From DAOVRD01 sp964521715 (GTDB lineage: Bacteria; Planctomycetota; Brocadiia; SM23-32), in assembly GCA_964521715.1 (NCBI GenBank), contig CAZFSS010000017.1:1-64000 (forward strand): a stretch of 64,000 nt of DNA. The letters run 5' to 3'. The first letter of the stretch is position 1. Every line of letters begins with the position of its first letter. Shown one piece after another: positions 41,274 to 48,807 of this stretch. Below the pieces are notes generated by a model. The model had not been told where the DNA came from. It searched no databases and worked only from the letters and a program-made list of their open reading frames with translations. Position numbers and translations under genes: made by a program.

Positions 41274-42329
41274 TCAGTCGGCGGCACCTTCGGCTCCGGC
41301 GCTCTGTTGCGTCCAGCGGATGCCCCTGGCCAGCAACCTCTCGTAAACCGGCTCGGGCACGTAGGGCTTGACGACCTCCTGCCATCCCTCGACGCCTACC
41401 AGCCCCTTGACGAAACTGCTGCTGATCTCGCAGATCTCCCGGGGCGGGATCAGGAAGACGGTCGTCACGCGGGGCGCCAGGTCCTCATTGACGTTCCGCA
41501 TGGCGTGCTCGAACCTGTAGTCCTCCTCGCTTCGGATGCCCCTCAGTATGTAGCCCGCGCCCTTCGACTCCGCGTAGCGCACCAGGAACTGGCCGACGAA
41601 GCTGTCCACCTCGACGTTGTCCAGCTCGCGCGTGCACTGCCGCAGCATCTCCAGCCGCTCCTGCACGCTGAAGGTGTACGCCTTGTTGGGGTTGATGCCG
41701 ACCGATATGATCAGGCGGTCGAAAAGCTTCGCCCCCTTCTCGATCATGTACATGTGCCCGTTGGTCGGCGGATCGAAGCTGCCGGCGTACACGCACGTGT
41801 CGTTGGCGTCTGCGTCTGGCTTCGCCTTCATCAGGGCTCCCTCTCTCACGGTCCAGCCTTCGTGGGTGAGCAGGCGGCGCTTCCATGCGAGCCCGGCGCC
41901 GAACCCTCCCAGGCGGCCGCGCGCGGCGACCACGCGATGGCACGGGATGAAGATGGGCAGCGGGTTCCGGCCGAGGGCCCGCCCAACGGCCCGCGCGCCC
42001 CGGGGGGCACCAGCCCTCGCAGCAAGCTCTCCATACGTCACTACCTCCCCGAACGGCACCTTCCGCAGCTCCCTGTAGACCCGGCGCTCGAACGGCGTGG
42101 CGCCCGACAGGTCCGTCGCCTCCGGCGCCAGGCCGGGATCCTTGCCGCGGAAGTAATCGTCGAGGGCGTCCAGGAACCCGGACATCGCGGCCGACGCGGG
42201 AGCGCGCGGCAAACGGTCCCGGCCCGCCGGGCCGCAGCACAGCCGCGCCCTCACCAGCCTGCCGTCCCGCACGCACAACTCCACCTTCCCGTGCGGGCTC
42301 TCGTAGAAGGCCGTCTCGATCTCGGACAC
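41274..42329 (-). CDS. In-frame Ogt (O6-alkylguanine-DNA methyltransferase) - CoaD (phosphopantetheine adenylyltransferase) fusion
   Basis: 351 residues from GTG 42329. Residues 1-160 are an O6-methylguanine-DNA methyltransferase: an N-terminal domain, PFERRVYRELRKVPFGEVVTYGELA, and the acceptor Cys130 in IPCHRVVAARGRLGGF. Residues 167-351 are a complete CoaD: YAGSFDPPTNGH with the T/H-x-G-H nucleotide motif (189-192), the ILRGIRSEEDYRFEHAM block, and ISSSFVKGLV. No stop lies between them, yet an internal ATG (41831) has a good Shine-Dalgarno, so separate CoaD may also be made. DNA repair and CoA synthesis have no obvious link. Third gene after HAD and lolA-like genes. Confidence 0.88.
   Translation of the reverse strand: MSEIETAFYESPHGKVELCVRDGRLVRARLCCGPAGRDRLPRAPASAAMSGFLDALDDYFRGKDPGLAPEATDLSGATPFERRVYRELRKVPFGEVVTYGELAARAGAPRGARAVGRALGRNPLPIFIPCHRVVAARGRLGGFGAGLAWKRRLLTHEGWTVREGALMKAKPDADANDTCVYAGSFDPPTNGHMYMIEKGAKLFDRLIISVGINPNKAYTFSVQERLEMLRQCTRELDNVEVDSFVGQFLVRYAESKGAGYILRGIRSEEDYRFEHAMRNVNEDLAPRVTTVFLIPPREICEISSSFVKGLVGVEGWQEVVKPYVPEPVYERLLARGIRWTQQSAGAEGAAD
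41829..41844 (-). promoter_or_regulatory. coaD: Internal ribosome binding site and start for stand-alone CoaD
   Basis: AGAGGGAG, 5 nt, then ATG at 41831. Translation from here gives 185 residues, beginning 12 residues before the CoaD nucleotide-binding strand. The same bases encode the Ogt-CoaD junction. Confidence 0.6.
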
Positions 42330-42374
42330 GATTGTCCCGTGCGTCGCAAGGAAGCGGGGTGCCGACCGTGCCGT

Positions 42375-43172
42375 CTAGAACTCCTCGGGGTGGACGACGG
42401 CGTAGCCGCCCGGCGGCTCGTACTCAAACACCTCGTCCTTGACGCCCGTGTTGGTCCGCACCTTGCTCAGGTCATAGGTATGGATGATCTCGCCGCCGCT
42501 TTCGTGGAGCACCAGCAGGTGAGGCAGCCAGAGCCCATCGCTCAACTCGACTTCGATGCACTCGTACATGGCCGGGTGCTCGTCGTTCGGTCGAGGCGTG
42601 AGCTTCAGGCGGTAGGTCGTCTCCTCTTCACGCCGTTCCGTCTTCGCCAGCTCGATGCTGTACTTCTCCAGCAGCTTCTGGGAGCTGCTTCCGTAGGCGA
42701 AGTCCAGGAAGGCCGTCTCCTGGCTGCCCTCGCCCGGTTCGGCCGCTTTGTAGATCTCCACCTTCTTGTCCTGGTGATTGACCAGCCACCACGTCTTGCC
42801 GTCGGTATAGACGTCTTCGCCGCGTGGCTTGCCCAGCTTCAGGACGATGCGGCCCGGCTTCTTGAAGACGAGCTCTCCCTGGGATCTCTGCTTCTCGTCC
42901 AGCAGCGGGATCTCGCGCTCGTAGGTGACTCTGGCCGTGACGTCTTCGAGGCGCTCGTTCGCCGCGTCCAGCTCTTCCAGCACGTGCTGCAGCTCGGGCG
43001 GCAGGGCCTGCCTGACCGCCGCCGCCTCGTCGGCGCCCCCGCATGGCGCTGCTTCGTTGGGCGAGCCTTCCTGGGCCATCGCTGTGCCGATGCCGAACCA
43101 CAGCGCCAGCGCGACCGCGCCCAGCGCGGCGGCGAATCCCCATCTTGGCGGCAGGCAAGCACGCATCGGCAT
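42375..43172 (-). CDS. LolA-like outer-membrane lipoprotein carrier protein
   Basis: 265 residues. Signal peptide (about 1-33, with a hydrophobic core AALGAVALALWFGIGTAMA, cleavage after AMA). The LolA-type half-barrel follows a helical linker: VLEELDAANERLEDVTARVTYERE, GELVFKKPGRIVLK, DVYTDGKTWWLVNHQDKKVEIY, and the C-terminal YRLKLTPRP and VELSDGLWLPHLLV strands. LolA shuttles lipoproteins across the periplasm; planctomycete homologs of this size are not proven carriers. ATG 43172, or ATG 43166 with better AGGG spacing. It begins 4 nt after the HAD gene stop, so they share a transcript. Confidence 0.8.
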   Translation of the reverse strand: MPMRACLPPRWGFAAALGAVALALWFGIGTAMAQEGSPNEAAPCGGADEAAAVRQALPPELQHVLEELDAANERLEDVTARVTYEREIPLLDEKQRSQGELVFKKPGRIVLKLGKPRGEDVYTDGKTWWLVNHQDKKVEIYKAAEPGEGSQETAFLDFAYGSSSQKLLEKYSIELAKTERREEETTYRLKLTPRPNDEHPAMYECIEVELSDGLWLPHLLVLHESGGEIIHTYDLSKVRTNTGVKDEVFEYEPPGGYAVVHPEEF

Positions 43173-43176
43173 ATCC

Positions 43177-43782
43177 CTATGGAGGTCCTCCGGGCAGAAG
43201 GTCCAGCAGTCCGCGCAGGTCGTCCAGCACCACGTCGGCCTCGGGCGGCGGGTCTATGCCGCCCTCCGACCTGAGGAATGCGGTGCGCGCCCCGGCCGAC
43301 ATGCCGGCCTGGACGTCGAAAACGTAATCTCCCACGACCAGCAACTGCTCCGGCCGGACGCCCAGCGCGTCGGCAATCCTCAAGACGGCCGCCGGGGACG
43401 GTTTGGGCTCTGCATCCTCGCGACTGACGCAGCAGTCGAGCCGCAGTCCGAACCGCTCCACCACCGTGCGCACGGAGGCCGCCGAGTTCCTGGTCAGCAG
43501 AGCCATCTTGATGCCCCGACGCCGAAGCTCTTCGGTGACCTCCCTGGCGCCGTCGCGCAGCGTGCACTCCTGCGCCGCCCGTGCCTCGTGCTGGTCGAGA
43601 ACGGCCTGCACGCGCGCCCGCTCGGCCTCGGACGCCGCGTCGATGAACTCCAGTATCGGCCGCCCCGGCGGCACGCCGGCCTCCGCCCGGATCAGACTGA
43701 AGTCCAACGGCGAGATCGTCAGCGTGCCGTCCATGTCGAAGACGACGCCCTTGATCTCGGCCGATGCCCGTTTCGGTTCCAT
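43177..43782 (-). CDS. HAD family hydrolase (phosphoglycolate-phosphatase-like)
   Basis: 201 residues. Motif I VVFDMDGTLT with Asp16/Asp18, motif II LLTRNSAAS, motif III lysine in AEPKPSPAAVLRIADALG, and motif IV LLVVGDYVFDVQAG are all present, so it should be an active phosphatase. The small helical cap between 25 and 85 resembles the Gph/PGMB group; the substrate is unknown. ATG 43782 has GGAAGG four nt upstream. First gene of a probable HAD - lolA-like - ogt/coaD operon with its own promoter. Confidence 0.88.
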   Translation of the reverse strand: MEPKRASAEIKGVVFDMDGTLTISPLDFSLIRAEAGVPPGRPILEFIDAASEAERARVQAVLDQHEARAAQECTLRDGAREVTEELRRRGIKMALLTRNSAASVRTVVERFGLRLDCCVSREDAEPKPSPAAVLRIADALGVRPEQLLVVGDYVFDVQAGMSAGARTAFLRSEGGIDPPPEADVVLDDLRGLLDLLPGGPP

Positions 43783-43824
43783 CTCGCCTTCCAGGCGCAA
43801 GTGAAGAAAAGCCTGACCGTGTAT

Positions 43825-43853
43825 ATCATAGCCGCCGCCGCCGCTCAGGTCCA
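43825..43853 (-). promoter_or_regulatory. Promoter for HAD-lolA-ogt/coaD operon
   Basis: Minus strand: TGGACC, 17 nt, TATGAT; leader of about 35 nt. Confidence 0.55.
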
Positions 43854-43899
43854 TTCGTTTCCGGCCTGCGGCGTGGACCAGGGGCGGGCCCTTCGGTGG

Positions 43900-43928
43900 T
43901 AGACAAAGCCCGTGGCCGGCAGTAACAT
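43900..43928 (+). promoter_or_regulatory. Promoter for glycosyltransferase-rluD genes
   Basis: TAGACA, 17 nt, TAACAT; 43 nt before GTG 43971. It faces away from the HAD operon promoter. Confidence 0.5.
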
Positions 43929-43970
43929 GACGCCGCACACGCATCTGCACCATTCGTCGAGCGGGCGGAA

Positions 43971-45062
43971 GTGGCTGAAGGGCGGGTCCAGGTGGGGAAA
44001 GCGCTGCTCGTGGCGCCGCGGCTCGAGCCGAGGGGCACTTCGCGCTACACCGTCGGCCTTGCCAGGGAACTGCAGCGGCTGGGAGTCGAAGTCTCGGTCT
44101 TCTGCGCTCCGGGCCTGATGCTGGCGGAACTGCACAGCGCCGGAGTCCCGGTCCAGACGTTCGACCATCTGGAGTGCATGGGCTGGCACTTCGGCGAGCG
44201 GAAGGCGTTCCGCCGGGCGGTGGAAGGGCTCTCGCCGCAGATCGTCCATGGCCAGAGCTTCAGAGCGGCCGGGGCTTTGGGCCTGCTGGCCGGGAAGGAC
44301 GGGCTGCCCCTGGTGCTCACCGTGCACTGGATGCCTCCGCGTCCTCGGGTGTTGCGCAGGCTGGCCCGCAAGCTCCGGGGCATCATCGCCACGACGCAGG
44401 CCGTGCGGGAAGCTGTCGTGAACCAGTGCGGCATCGAGGGGGTCAAAGTGAGGGTCATCCCCGACGGCATCGAGGTCGGCCGCGCAGGGGCGCAACAGCC
44501 GCCGCCGATCTTTCGCAGCCGCGTCCCGGCCGTCGGTTCGCTCGGCCCCGTGGAGGAGATGCGGGGGCACGAGCTCTTCGTCCGAGCGGCCGCCATGCTC
44601 GTGCGCAAGGGTGTCTCCGCCCAGTTCGTCGTCGCCGGCGAAGGGGGCCAGCTCCCCGAACTGCGGAAGCTCCTCACCAAGCTCGGCATGGACGGCCACA
44701 TCACGCTGGCCCGCGATTTCGCCAGCTACGCCGACGTGCTTGACGCCCTTGACGTGGTGGTGCAGAACTCCCTGGTGAACATATCCGGCTTCAGCATCCT
44801 GGAGTCCATGGGCCACGGCCGGCCCGTCATCGCCTTCAACACCGGCACTGCGTGTGAGATCATCGAGGACGAACAGACGGGCGTGCTGATCCCCAAGGGC
44901 GACGTCGAGGCCCTTGCGGCCGCCATCGAGCGCCTGATCGTCGACTCCGCCCTGGCGCGCCGCATGGGACAGAACGCCAGGGAGCGCGTCACGGAGAAGT
45001 TCAACATCCGGACCGTTGCGCAGCAGACGCTGGACTACTACGCTGAGCTCCTGAAGGCCTGA
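43971..45062 (+). CDS. Family 4 glycosyltransferase
   Basis: 363 residues, GT-B fold. The N-terminal domain opens with ALLVAPRLEPRGTSRYTVGLARELQRLG and the C-terminal donor domain contains VIPDGIEVG, VVAGEGGQLPELRKLL, and the NISGFSILESMGHGRPVIAF block, whose E-x7-E-like pattern is typical of GT4. The sugar and acceptor are unknown; an envelope polysaccharide or glycolipid is likely. Start GTG 43971; GTG 43992 with GGGCGGG upstream is an alternative. The pseudouridine synthase gene follows after 27 nt. Confidence 0.87.
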   Translation: MAEGRVQVGKALLVAPRLEPRGTSRYTVGLARELQRLGVEVSVFCAPGLMLAELHSAGVPVQTFDHLECMGWHFGERKAFRRAVEGLSPQIVHGQSFRAAGALGLLAGKDGLPLVLTVHWMPPRPRVLRRLARKLRGIIATTQAVREAVVNQCGIEGVKVRVIPDGIEVGRAGAQQPPPIFRSRVPAVGSLGPVEEMRGHELFVRAAAMLVRKGVSAQFVVAGEGGQLPELRKLLTKLGMDGHITLARDFASYADVLDALDVVVQNSLVNISGFSILESMGHGRPVIAFNTGTACEIIEDEQTGVLIPKGDVEALAAAIERLIVDSALARRMGQNARERVTEKFNIRTVAQQTLDYYAELLKA

Positions 45063-45089
45063 GAGCCACGCGCAGGGGGCCGACCGCGC

Positions 45090-46106
45090 ATGAACGATCC
45101 GCAGACGAACGACGCCCCGTCGGACGCGGGCGACGTCGAGATCAAACGCTTCGTCTTCGAAGTCAAGGGACGCCATGAGGGCCGTCGCCTCGACACCTAC
45201 CTGGCGGCGCGGTTCGCCGATTACTCCCGCACGTTCATCAAGGCGCTGATCCAGGAGAACCGCATCACCGTCAACGGCCGGCCGGTCAAGCCCTCCTACT
45301 CGCCTTCGCGCGGCGACGTGGTCGTGGCGGACGTGCCGATGCAGCGCCGCGACGAGGTCCCGCCGGAGGATATCCCTCTGGACATCATCTACGAGGACGA
45401 CTGGATCGTGGTCGTCAACAAGCAGCCCGACCTGGTGGTGCATCCCTCAAGGGGCCATCAGACGGGCACGCTGGTCAACGCCCTGGTCTATCGCTTCAGG
45501 CAGCTCAGCGGCGTCTACGGTCCGCTGCGTCCCGGCGTCGTCCACCGGCTGGACCGCGACACCAGCGGCGTGATCCTCGTCATCAAGGACGACGCCGTGC
45601 ACGAGGAGATCGCCCGTCAATTCGAGGAGCGAGAGGTCACCAAGCAGTACGTCGCCATCTGTGAGGGACGCTTCGAGCTGGACAGCGACCTGATAGACGG
45701 CCCCATAGGACCCCACGCGCGGCACCATGACAAGATGGCCGTGCGCCAGTCCGTCGGCAGGCCGGCGCAGACGATCTACGAGGTCGTCGAGCGGCTGGGC
45801 CGCTTCACCGTCGTGCGTTGCTCGCCGTTGACCGGACGCACTCACCAGCTTCGCGTGCACTTGCAGTCCATCGGTCATCCGATCGTGGCCGACAGCGTCT
45901 ACGGGCGGCGGGACGCGCTCTACCTGTCCGACCTGACCGGCGGCGAACACTTCCCCGACGAGGAGCCGCTGCTGGAGCGGCAGGCCCTGCACGCACGCCG
46001 GATCACGATCCGTCACCCCAGGCTCGGGCGGGAGATGACGTTCGAAGCGCCGGTGCCGGACGACATGATGCGGGCCATCGAGGCCATGCGCGAGTGCTCG
46101 GGCTGA
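45090..46106 (+). CDS. RluA/RluD family 23S rRNA pseudouridine synthase
   Basis: 338 residues. N-terminal S4 RNA-binding domain (about 30-90: RRLDTYLAARFADYSRTFIKALIQENRITVNG), then the catalytic domain with VVNKQPDLVVHPS and PGVVHRLDRDTSGV (catalytic Asp about 154), followed by LTGRTHQLRVHLQSIGHPIVADSVYG. It modifies helix 69 or similar sites of 23S rRNA if RluD-like; exact sites cannot be told. An insertion RRDALYLSDLTGGEHFPDEEP follows the active-site region. Confidence 0.92.
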   Translation: MNDPQTNDAPSDAGDVEIKRFVFEVKGRHEGRRLDTYLAARFADYSRTFIKALIQENRITVNGRPVKPSYSPSRGDVVVADVPMQRRDEVPPEDIPLDIIYEDDWIVVVNKQPDLVVHPSRGHQTGTLVNALVYRFRQLSGVYGPLRPGVVHRLDRDTSGVILVIKDDAVHEEIARQFEEREVTKQYVAICEGRFELDSDLIDGPIGPHARHHDKMAVRQSVGRPAQTIYEVVERLGRFTVVRCSPLTGRTHQLRVHLQSIGHPIVADSVYGRRDALYLSDLTGGEHFPDEEPLLERQALHARRITIRHPRLGREMTFEAPVPDDMMRAIEAMRECSG

Positions 46107-46124
46107 CCGGCGCGTGGGACGCGC

Positions 46125-46529
46125 TCAGGCGTCGCCGGAGACCTGCTCCAGGACCGATTCGTCCACGAAGATCGGCGCCCCCTTCTGGACGGCCAGCGCT
46201 ATGGCGTCGCTGGGCCGGCTGTCGATATCGAACGTCTCGCCGTTCTGCCTCAGGATCAGGCGTCCGAAATACGTCCGCCCCCGCAGCTCACTGATGATGA
46301 TCCGTTCGATCCGCACGCCGAGCGCGTCGAGGACGTTGCCGAACAGCTCGTGCGTCAGCGGCCGGGGCGGGGGCTCGTTGTTCACCGTGCGGTGGATGGC
46401 GAATACCTCCCACAGCCCGATCCAGATCTCTATGGCGCGCTCGCCGCCCTTCTCCTGAAGCGTGACGACGTGGCGGTCGTGCGCTTCGCTCATCACGATG
46501 CGTGCGAGCTCGCATTCCACGAGGGCCAT
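46125..46529 (-). CDS. Bifunctional nuclease family protein (DUF151)
   Basis: 134 residues, single BFN domain. Recognised from the VVTLQEKGGERAIEIWIGLWEVFAI segment and the C-terminal IDSRPSDAIALAVQKGAPIFVDESVL, both strongly conserved. Members are reported to cleave DNA and RNA; the physiological role is unclear. ATG 46529; own promoter; convergent with the pseudouridine synthase gene 18 nt away. Confidence 0.9.
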   Translation of the reverse strand: MALVECELARIVMSEAHDRHVVTLQEKGGERAIEIWIGLWEVFAIHRTVNNEPPPRPLTHELFGNVLDALGVRIERIIISELRGRTYFGRLILRQNGETFDIDSRPSDAIALAVQKGAPIFVDESVLEQVSGDA

Positions 46530-46574
46530 CTGCGGCTTCCCTATCGCACGGGGGTCTGGATCGGTCCTTGCCGC

Positions 46575-46603
46575 ATTCTATCCGCCGGGCCCCGGGCAAT
46601 CAA
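46575..46603 (-). promoter_or_regulatory. Promoter for the bifunctional nuclease gene
   Basis: Minus strand: TTGATT, 17 nt, TAGAAT, about 46 nt before the ATG. Confidence 0.65.
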
Positions 46604-46611
46604 CGCGCCGG

Positions 46612-46640
46612 TTGACGCGCCGCAGGATATGGATTAGAAA
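46612..46640 (+). promoter_or_regulatory. Promoter for the EamA transporter
   Basis: TTGACG, 17 nt, TAGAAA. A GTGCCGCG/CGCGGCAC dyad (46675-46693) lies in the leader and could be an operator. Confidence 0.6.
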
Positions 46641-46716
46641 GGTGTTCGCAAGCCATCGGGCGGGTCGAAGACCCGTGCCGCGCCGCGCGGCACGGCGTCA
46701 GACGAAGAGGTTTGGC

Positions 46717-47622
46717 ATGCAGCGCGCACGCAAGAGGGGGTTGATTCTCGGCGTTGTGGCCGCGCTCCTGTGGAGCCCTCACTTCGCCATGGTGCGGTCC
46801 CTTCTGCGCGGCGACGTGCCCCTGCTCGTGGCGGAGTTCTACTTCCTTCTGTTCGCGTCGCTTCTGCTGCTCCTGCTGTTGTTTCTGAGCGGCCGCCTGT
46901 CCGAGCTCTCGGTTTTCAAGCGCCGGGAGACGCACTTCCTCGTGCTCGCCGTCTCGGGCGCCTACGGTCTGGGGCTGCTGCTTGGCCTGGCGCTGGACCG
47001 GTCCTCCCTTGCTCAGGTTCGCCTCTGGTTCTACGCGGGCCCGCTGATCGTGGCGCTGCTCAGCGTGCCGGGGCGCGAGCGTGCCGACGTGAAGTTGTTC
47101 TTCGGCATCCTGATGGGGTTCTTCGGCTGCATAATGATCGTGCGGGGGGAGACGGCCGGCTCCCTGGCCCTCAGCATGCGGGCCGTCGGGGCGGCCGCTT
47201 GCTGGGCTGCCTTCTCCATGCTGGCCCGGCCGCTCGTCCGCGAGGAGAATGCCCTCCCCGTGGCGGCCGTGGTGTGCCTGATCGGCGCCGCCTGCCTGCT
47301 GGTCACGTGTCTAAGCATGGGGCGGAGCATCTTCGCCGTCCGGCCAGCGCACCTGTGGACGGCCGCCGTCACCGGCGCGTTCACCGTCGGCCTGATGATG
47401 GTCTTCTGGCTGAAGTGCGTCGGCAGCGTGGAAGTGGCGCTGGCCGCCCCGCTCTGGTACCTGGGGCTCGCGTTCGGCATCGTCTGGTCCCTGCGCACCG
47501 GCGCGGACGTTGAGGGCTGGTGGGCGTTCGGCGGGGTCGTGCTCATCCTGCTCGGCCTGCACACCGCCTACTCCGGCCGGCGCGGCGGCGCCATGACTCT
47601 GGGCGACGTCATCCGGGGCTGA
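46717..47622 (+). CDS. EamA/DMT superfamily transporter
   Basis: 301 residues with about ten transmembrane helices in two EamA halves (about 8-135 and 148-290). LILGVVAALLWSPHFAMVRSLL at the N-terminus and the helix pairs ending in CVGSVEVALAAPLWYLGLAF are typical of drug/metabolite exporters. Substrate unknown. GAAGAGG lies before ATG 46717. The upstream open frame adds no conserved sequence. Confidence 0.85.
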   Translation: MQRARKRGLILGVVAALLWSPHFAMVRSLLRGDVPLLVAEFYFLLFASLLLLLLLFLSGRLSELSVFKRRETHFLVLAVSGAYGLGLLLGLALDRSSLAQVRLWFYAGPLIVALLSVPGRERADVKLFFGILMGFFGCIMIVRGETAGSLALSMRAVGAAACWAAFSMLARPLVREENALPVAAVVCLIGAACLLVTCLSMGRSIFAVRPAHLWTAAVTGAFTVGLMMVFWLKCVGSVEVALAAPLWYLGLAFGIVWSLRTGADVEGWWAFGGVVLILLGLHTAYSGRRGGAMTLGDVIRG

Positions 47623-47699
47623 CGGCGCGTCGCCGCGTTCTGTCTTGCCGGTTCCTCAGCCGCGCCGCGATCGCGCCCGATGCGGCGTCCGGTCTGCCG

Positions 47700-48557
47700 T
47701 CAACCGGTCCTCAAGAGCTGGCGGACTGCGGCCAGGTTGCGGCGGTCGGCTTCGACGGATTCCCACGGCGTCTCCAGGATCAGCGGCAGCGCCGACAGGG
47801 CGGGGTGGTTGAGAAGGTTCGCCAGCCCGCGCCTGCCGATCGTGCCCCGGCCGATGTGCTCGTGCCGGTCCCGCCTGCTGCCGGGCGCGTCCCGGGAATC
47901 GTTGACGTGCAGCAGCCGGAGCGCGTCTAGCCCGACTGCGCCGTCAACGTCCCGCACGAGCCGGTCCACTTCGCTCCCATCCCGGAAGTCATAGCCCGCC
48001 CCGAACGCGTGGCAGGTGTCCACGGCGATGCCGACCCGCGCGCCGGGGACCGCCGAGGCGAGCCGTTCGATAAGGGCACCCAGGCGCCCGAAGTCGCCCC
48101 CCGGGCCGTGTTCCGAGGCCGTGCCCTCCAGGAGCACGGGCACGTCGGCCGCCGCCCGCTCCAGCGCGGAGGCGATGGCCTGTGCGGCCCGTTCGATGCC
48201 CCAGGCCGGCGGCTTGCCCTTGTGGCTGCCGGGGTGGAGCACGTAATAGTCGGCCCGCATGTCGGCCGCCGCTTCGAGTTCGGCGGCCAGGCGCCGGATG
48301 CTGCGCGCGAGGACGCCCCGGTCGGCGGAGCACGGGTTGATGAGGTAGCACGAGTGGACGAAGAGGGGCGCCAGGTCGGCCCGCGCGCGGGCGTCGCGCA
48401 AGCGTGCGAAAGCCGCAGCGTCACGCTCCTGGAGGCGCCAGCCGCGCGGGTTGCCCGCGAAGAGTTGCAGCGCCGTGCAGCCGCGCTCCAGGGCGCGCCC
48501 GACGGCCCTGTCGAGCCCGCCTTCAACCGAAACGTGGAAACCGATCCGTCGGCCCAT
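47700..48557 (-). CDS. nfo: Endonuclease IV (AP endonuclease)
   Basis: 285 residues. Cleaves DNA at abasic sites. AP-endonuclease-2 barrel with metal ligands in order: IGFHVSVEGG (His), LFVHSCYLIN (His), VLHPGSHKGK (His), LLEGTASEHGPG (Glu), VGIAVDTCHAFGAGYDF (Asp, His), LHVNDSRDAPGSRRDRHEHIGRGTIG (Asp, His, His), and ILETPWE (Glu). ATG 48557 gives the family N-terminus MGRRIGFHV. Confidence 0.93.
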   Translation of the reverse strand: MGRRIGFHVSVEGGLDRAVGRALERGCTALQLFAGNPRGWRLQERDAAAFARLRDARARADLAPLFVHSCYLINPCSADRGVLARSIRRLAAELEAAADMRADYYVLHPGSHKGKPPAWGIERAAQAIASALERAAADVPVLLEGTASEHGPGGDFGRLGALIERLASAVPGARVGIAVDTCHAFGAGYDFRDGSEVDRLVRDVDGAVGLDALRLLHVNDSRDAPGSRRDRHEHIGRGTIGRRGLANLLNHPALSALPLILETPWESVEADRRNLAAVRQLLRTG

Positions 48558-48624
48558 CAGACCACCACGGAGCTTGCCCGCCGCACGGCGGGACGCGGAG
48601 GACACGGAGGACGGCATAGAGGCT

Positions 48625-48795
48625 AACCACAACGGCACGACGAGCACAACGAACGGACGGCTACGGCGACAGAGAAGCTATGGCCGAGGATGGGGAGAAA
48701 GGCTGAAGACAACGGCACCGCGGGCAGAGCGGAACCATAGCAACGGCTGGAATCCATCTCCGGTATCGTCGTGCACGTCGTGCCCGTTGTCGTTG
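48625..48795. repeat. Inverted-repeat intergenic element, copy 1
   Basis: Left arm with AACCACAACGGCACGACG at 48625-48642 and right arm CGTCGTGCACGTCGTGCCCG at 48767-48786 are imperfect inverted copies. A 32-nt match to the left arm with two differences recurs at 63321-63352. The gap 48558-48807 between nfo and the acyl-CoA dehydrogenase gene holds nothing else recognisable. Confidence 0.65.
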
Positions 48796-48807
48796 CTGCC
48801 GTTGCCG

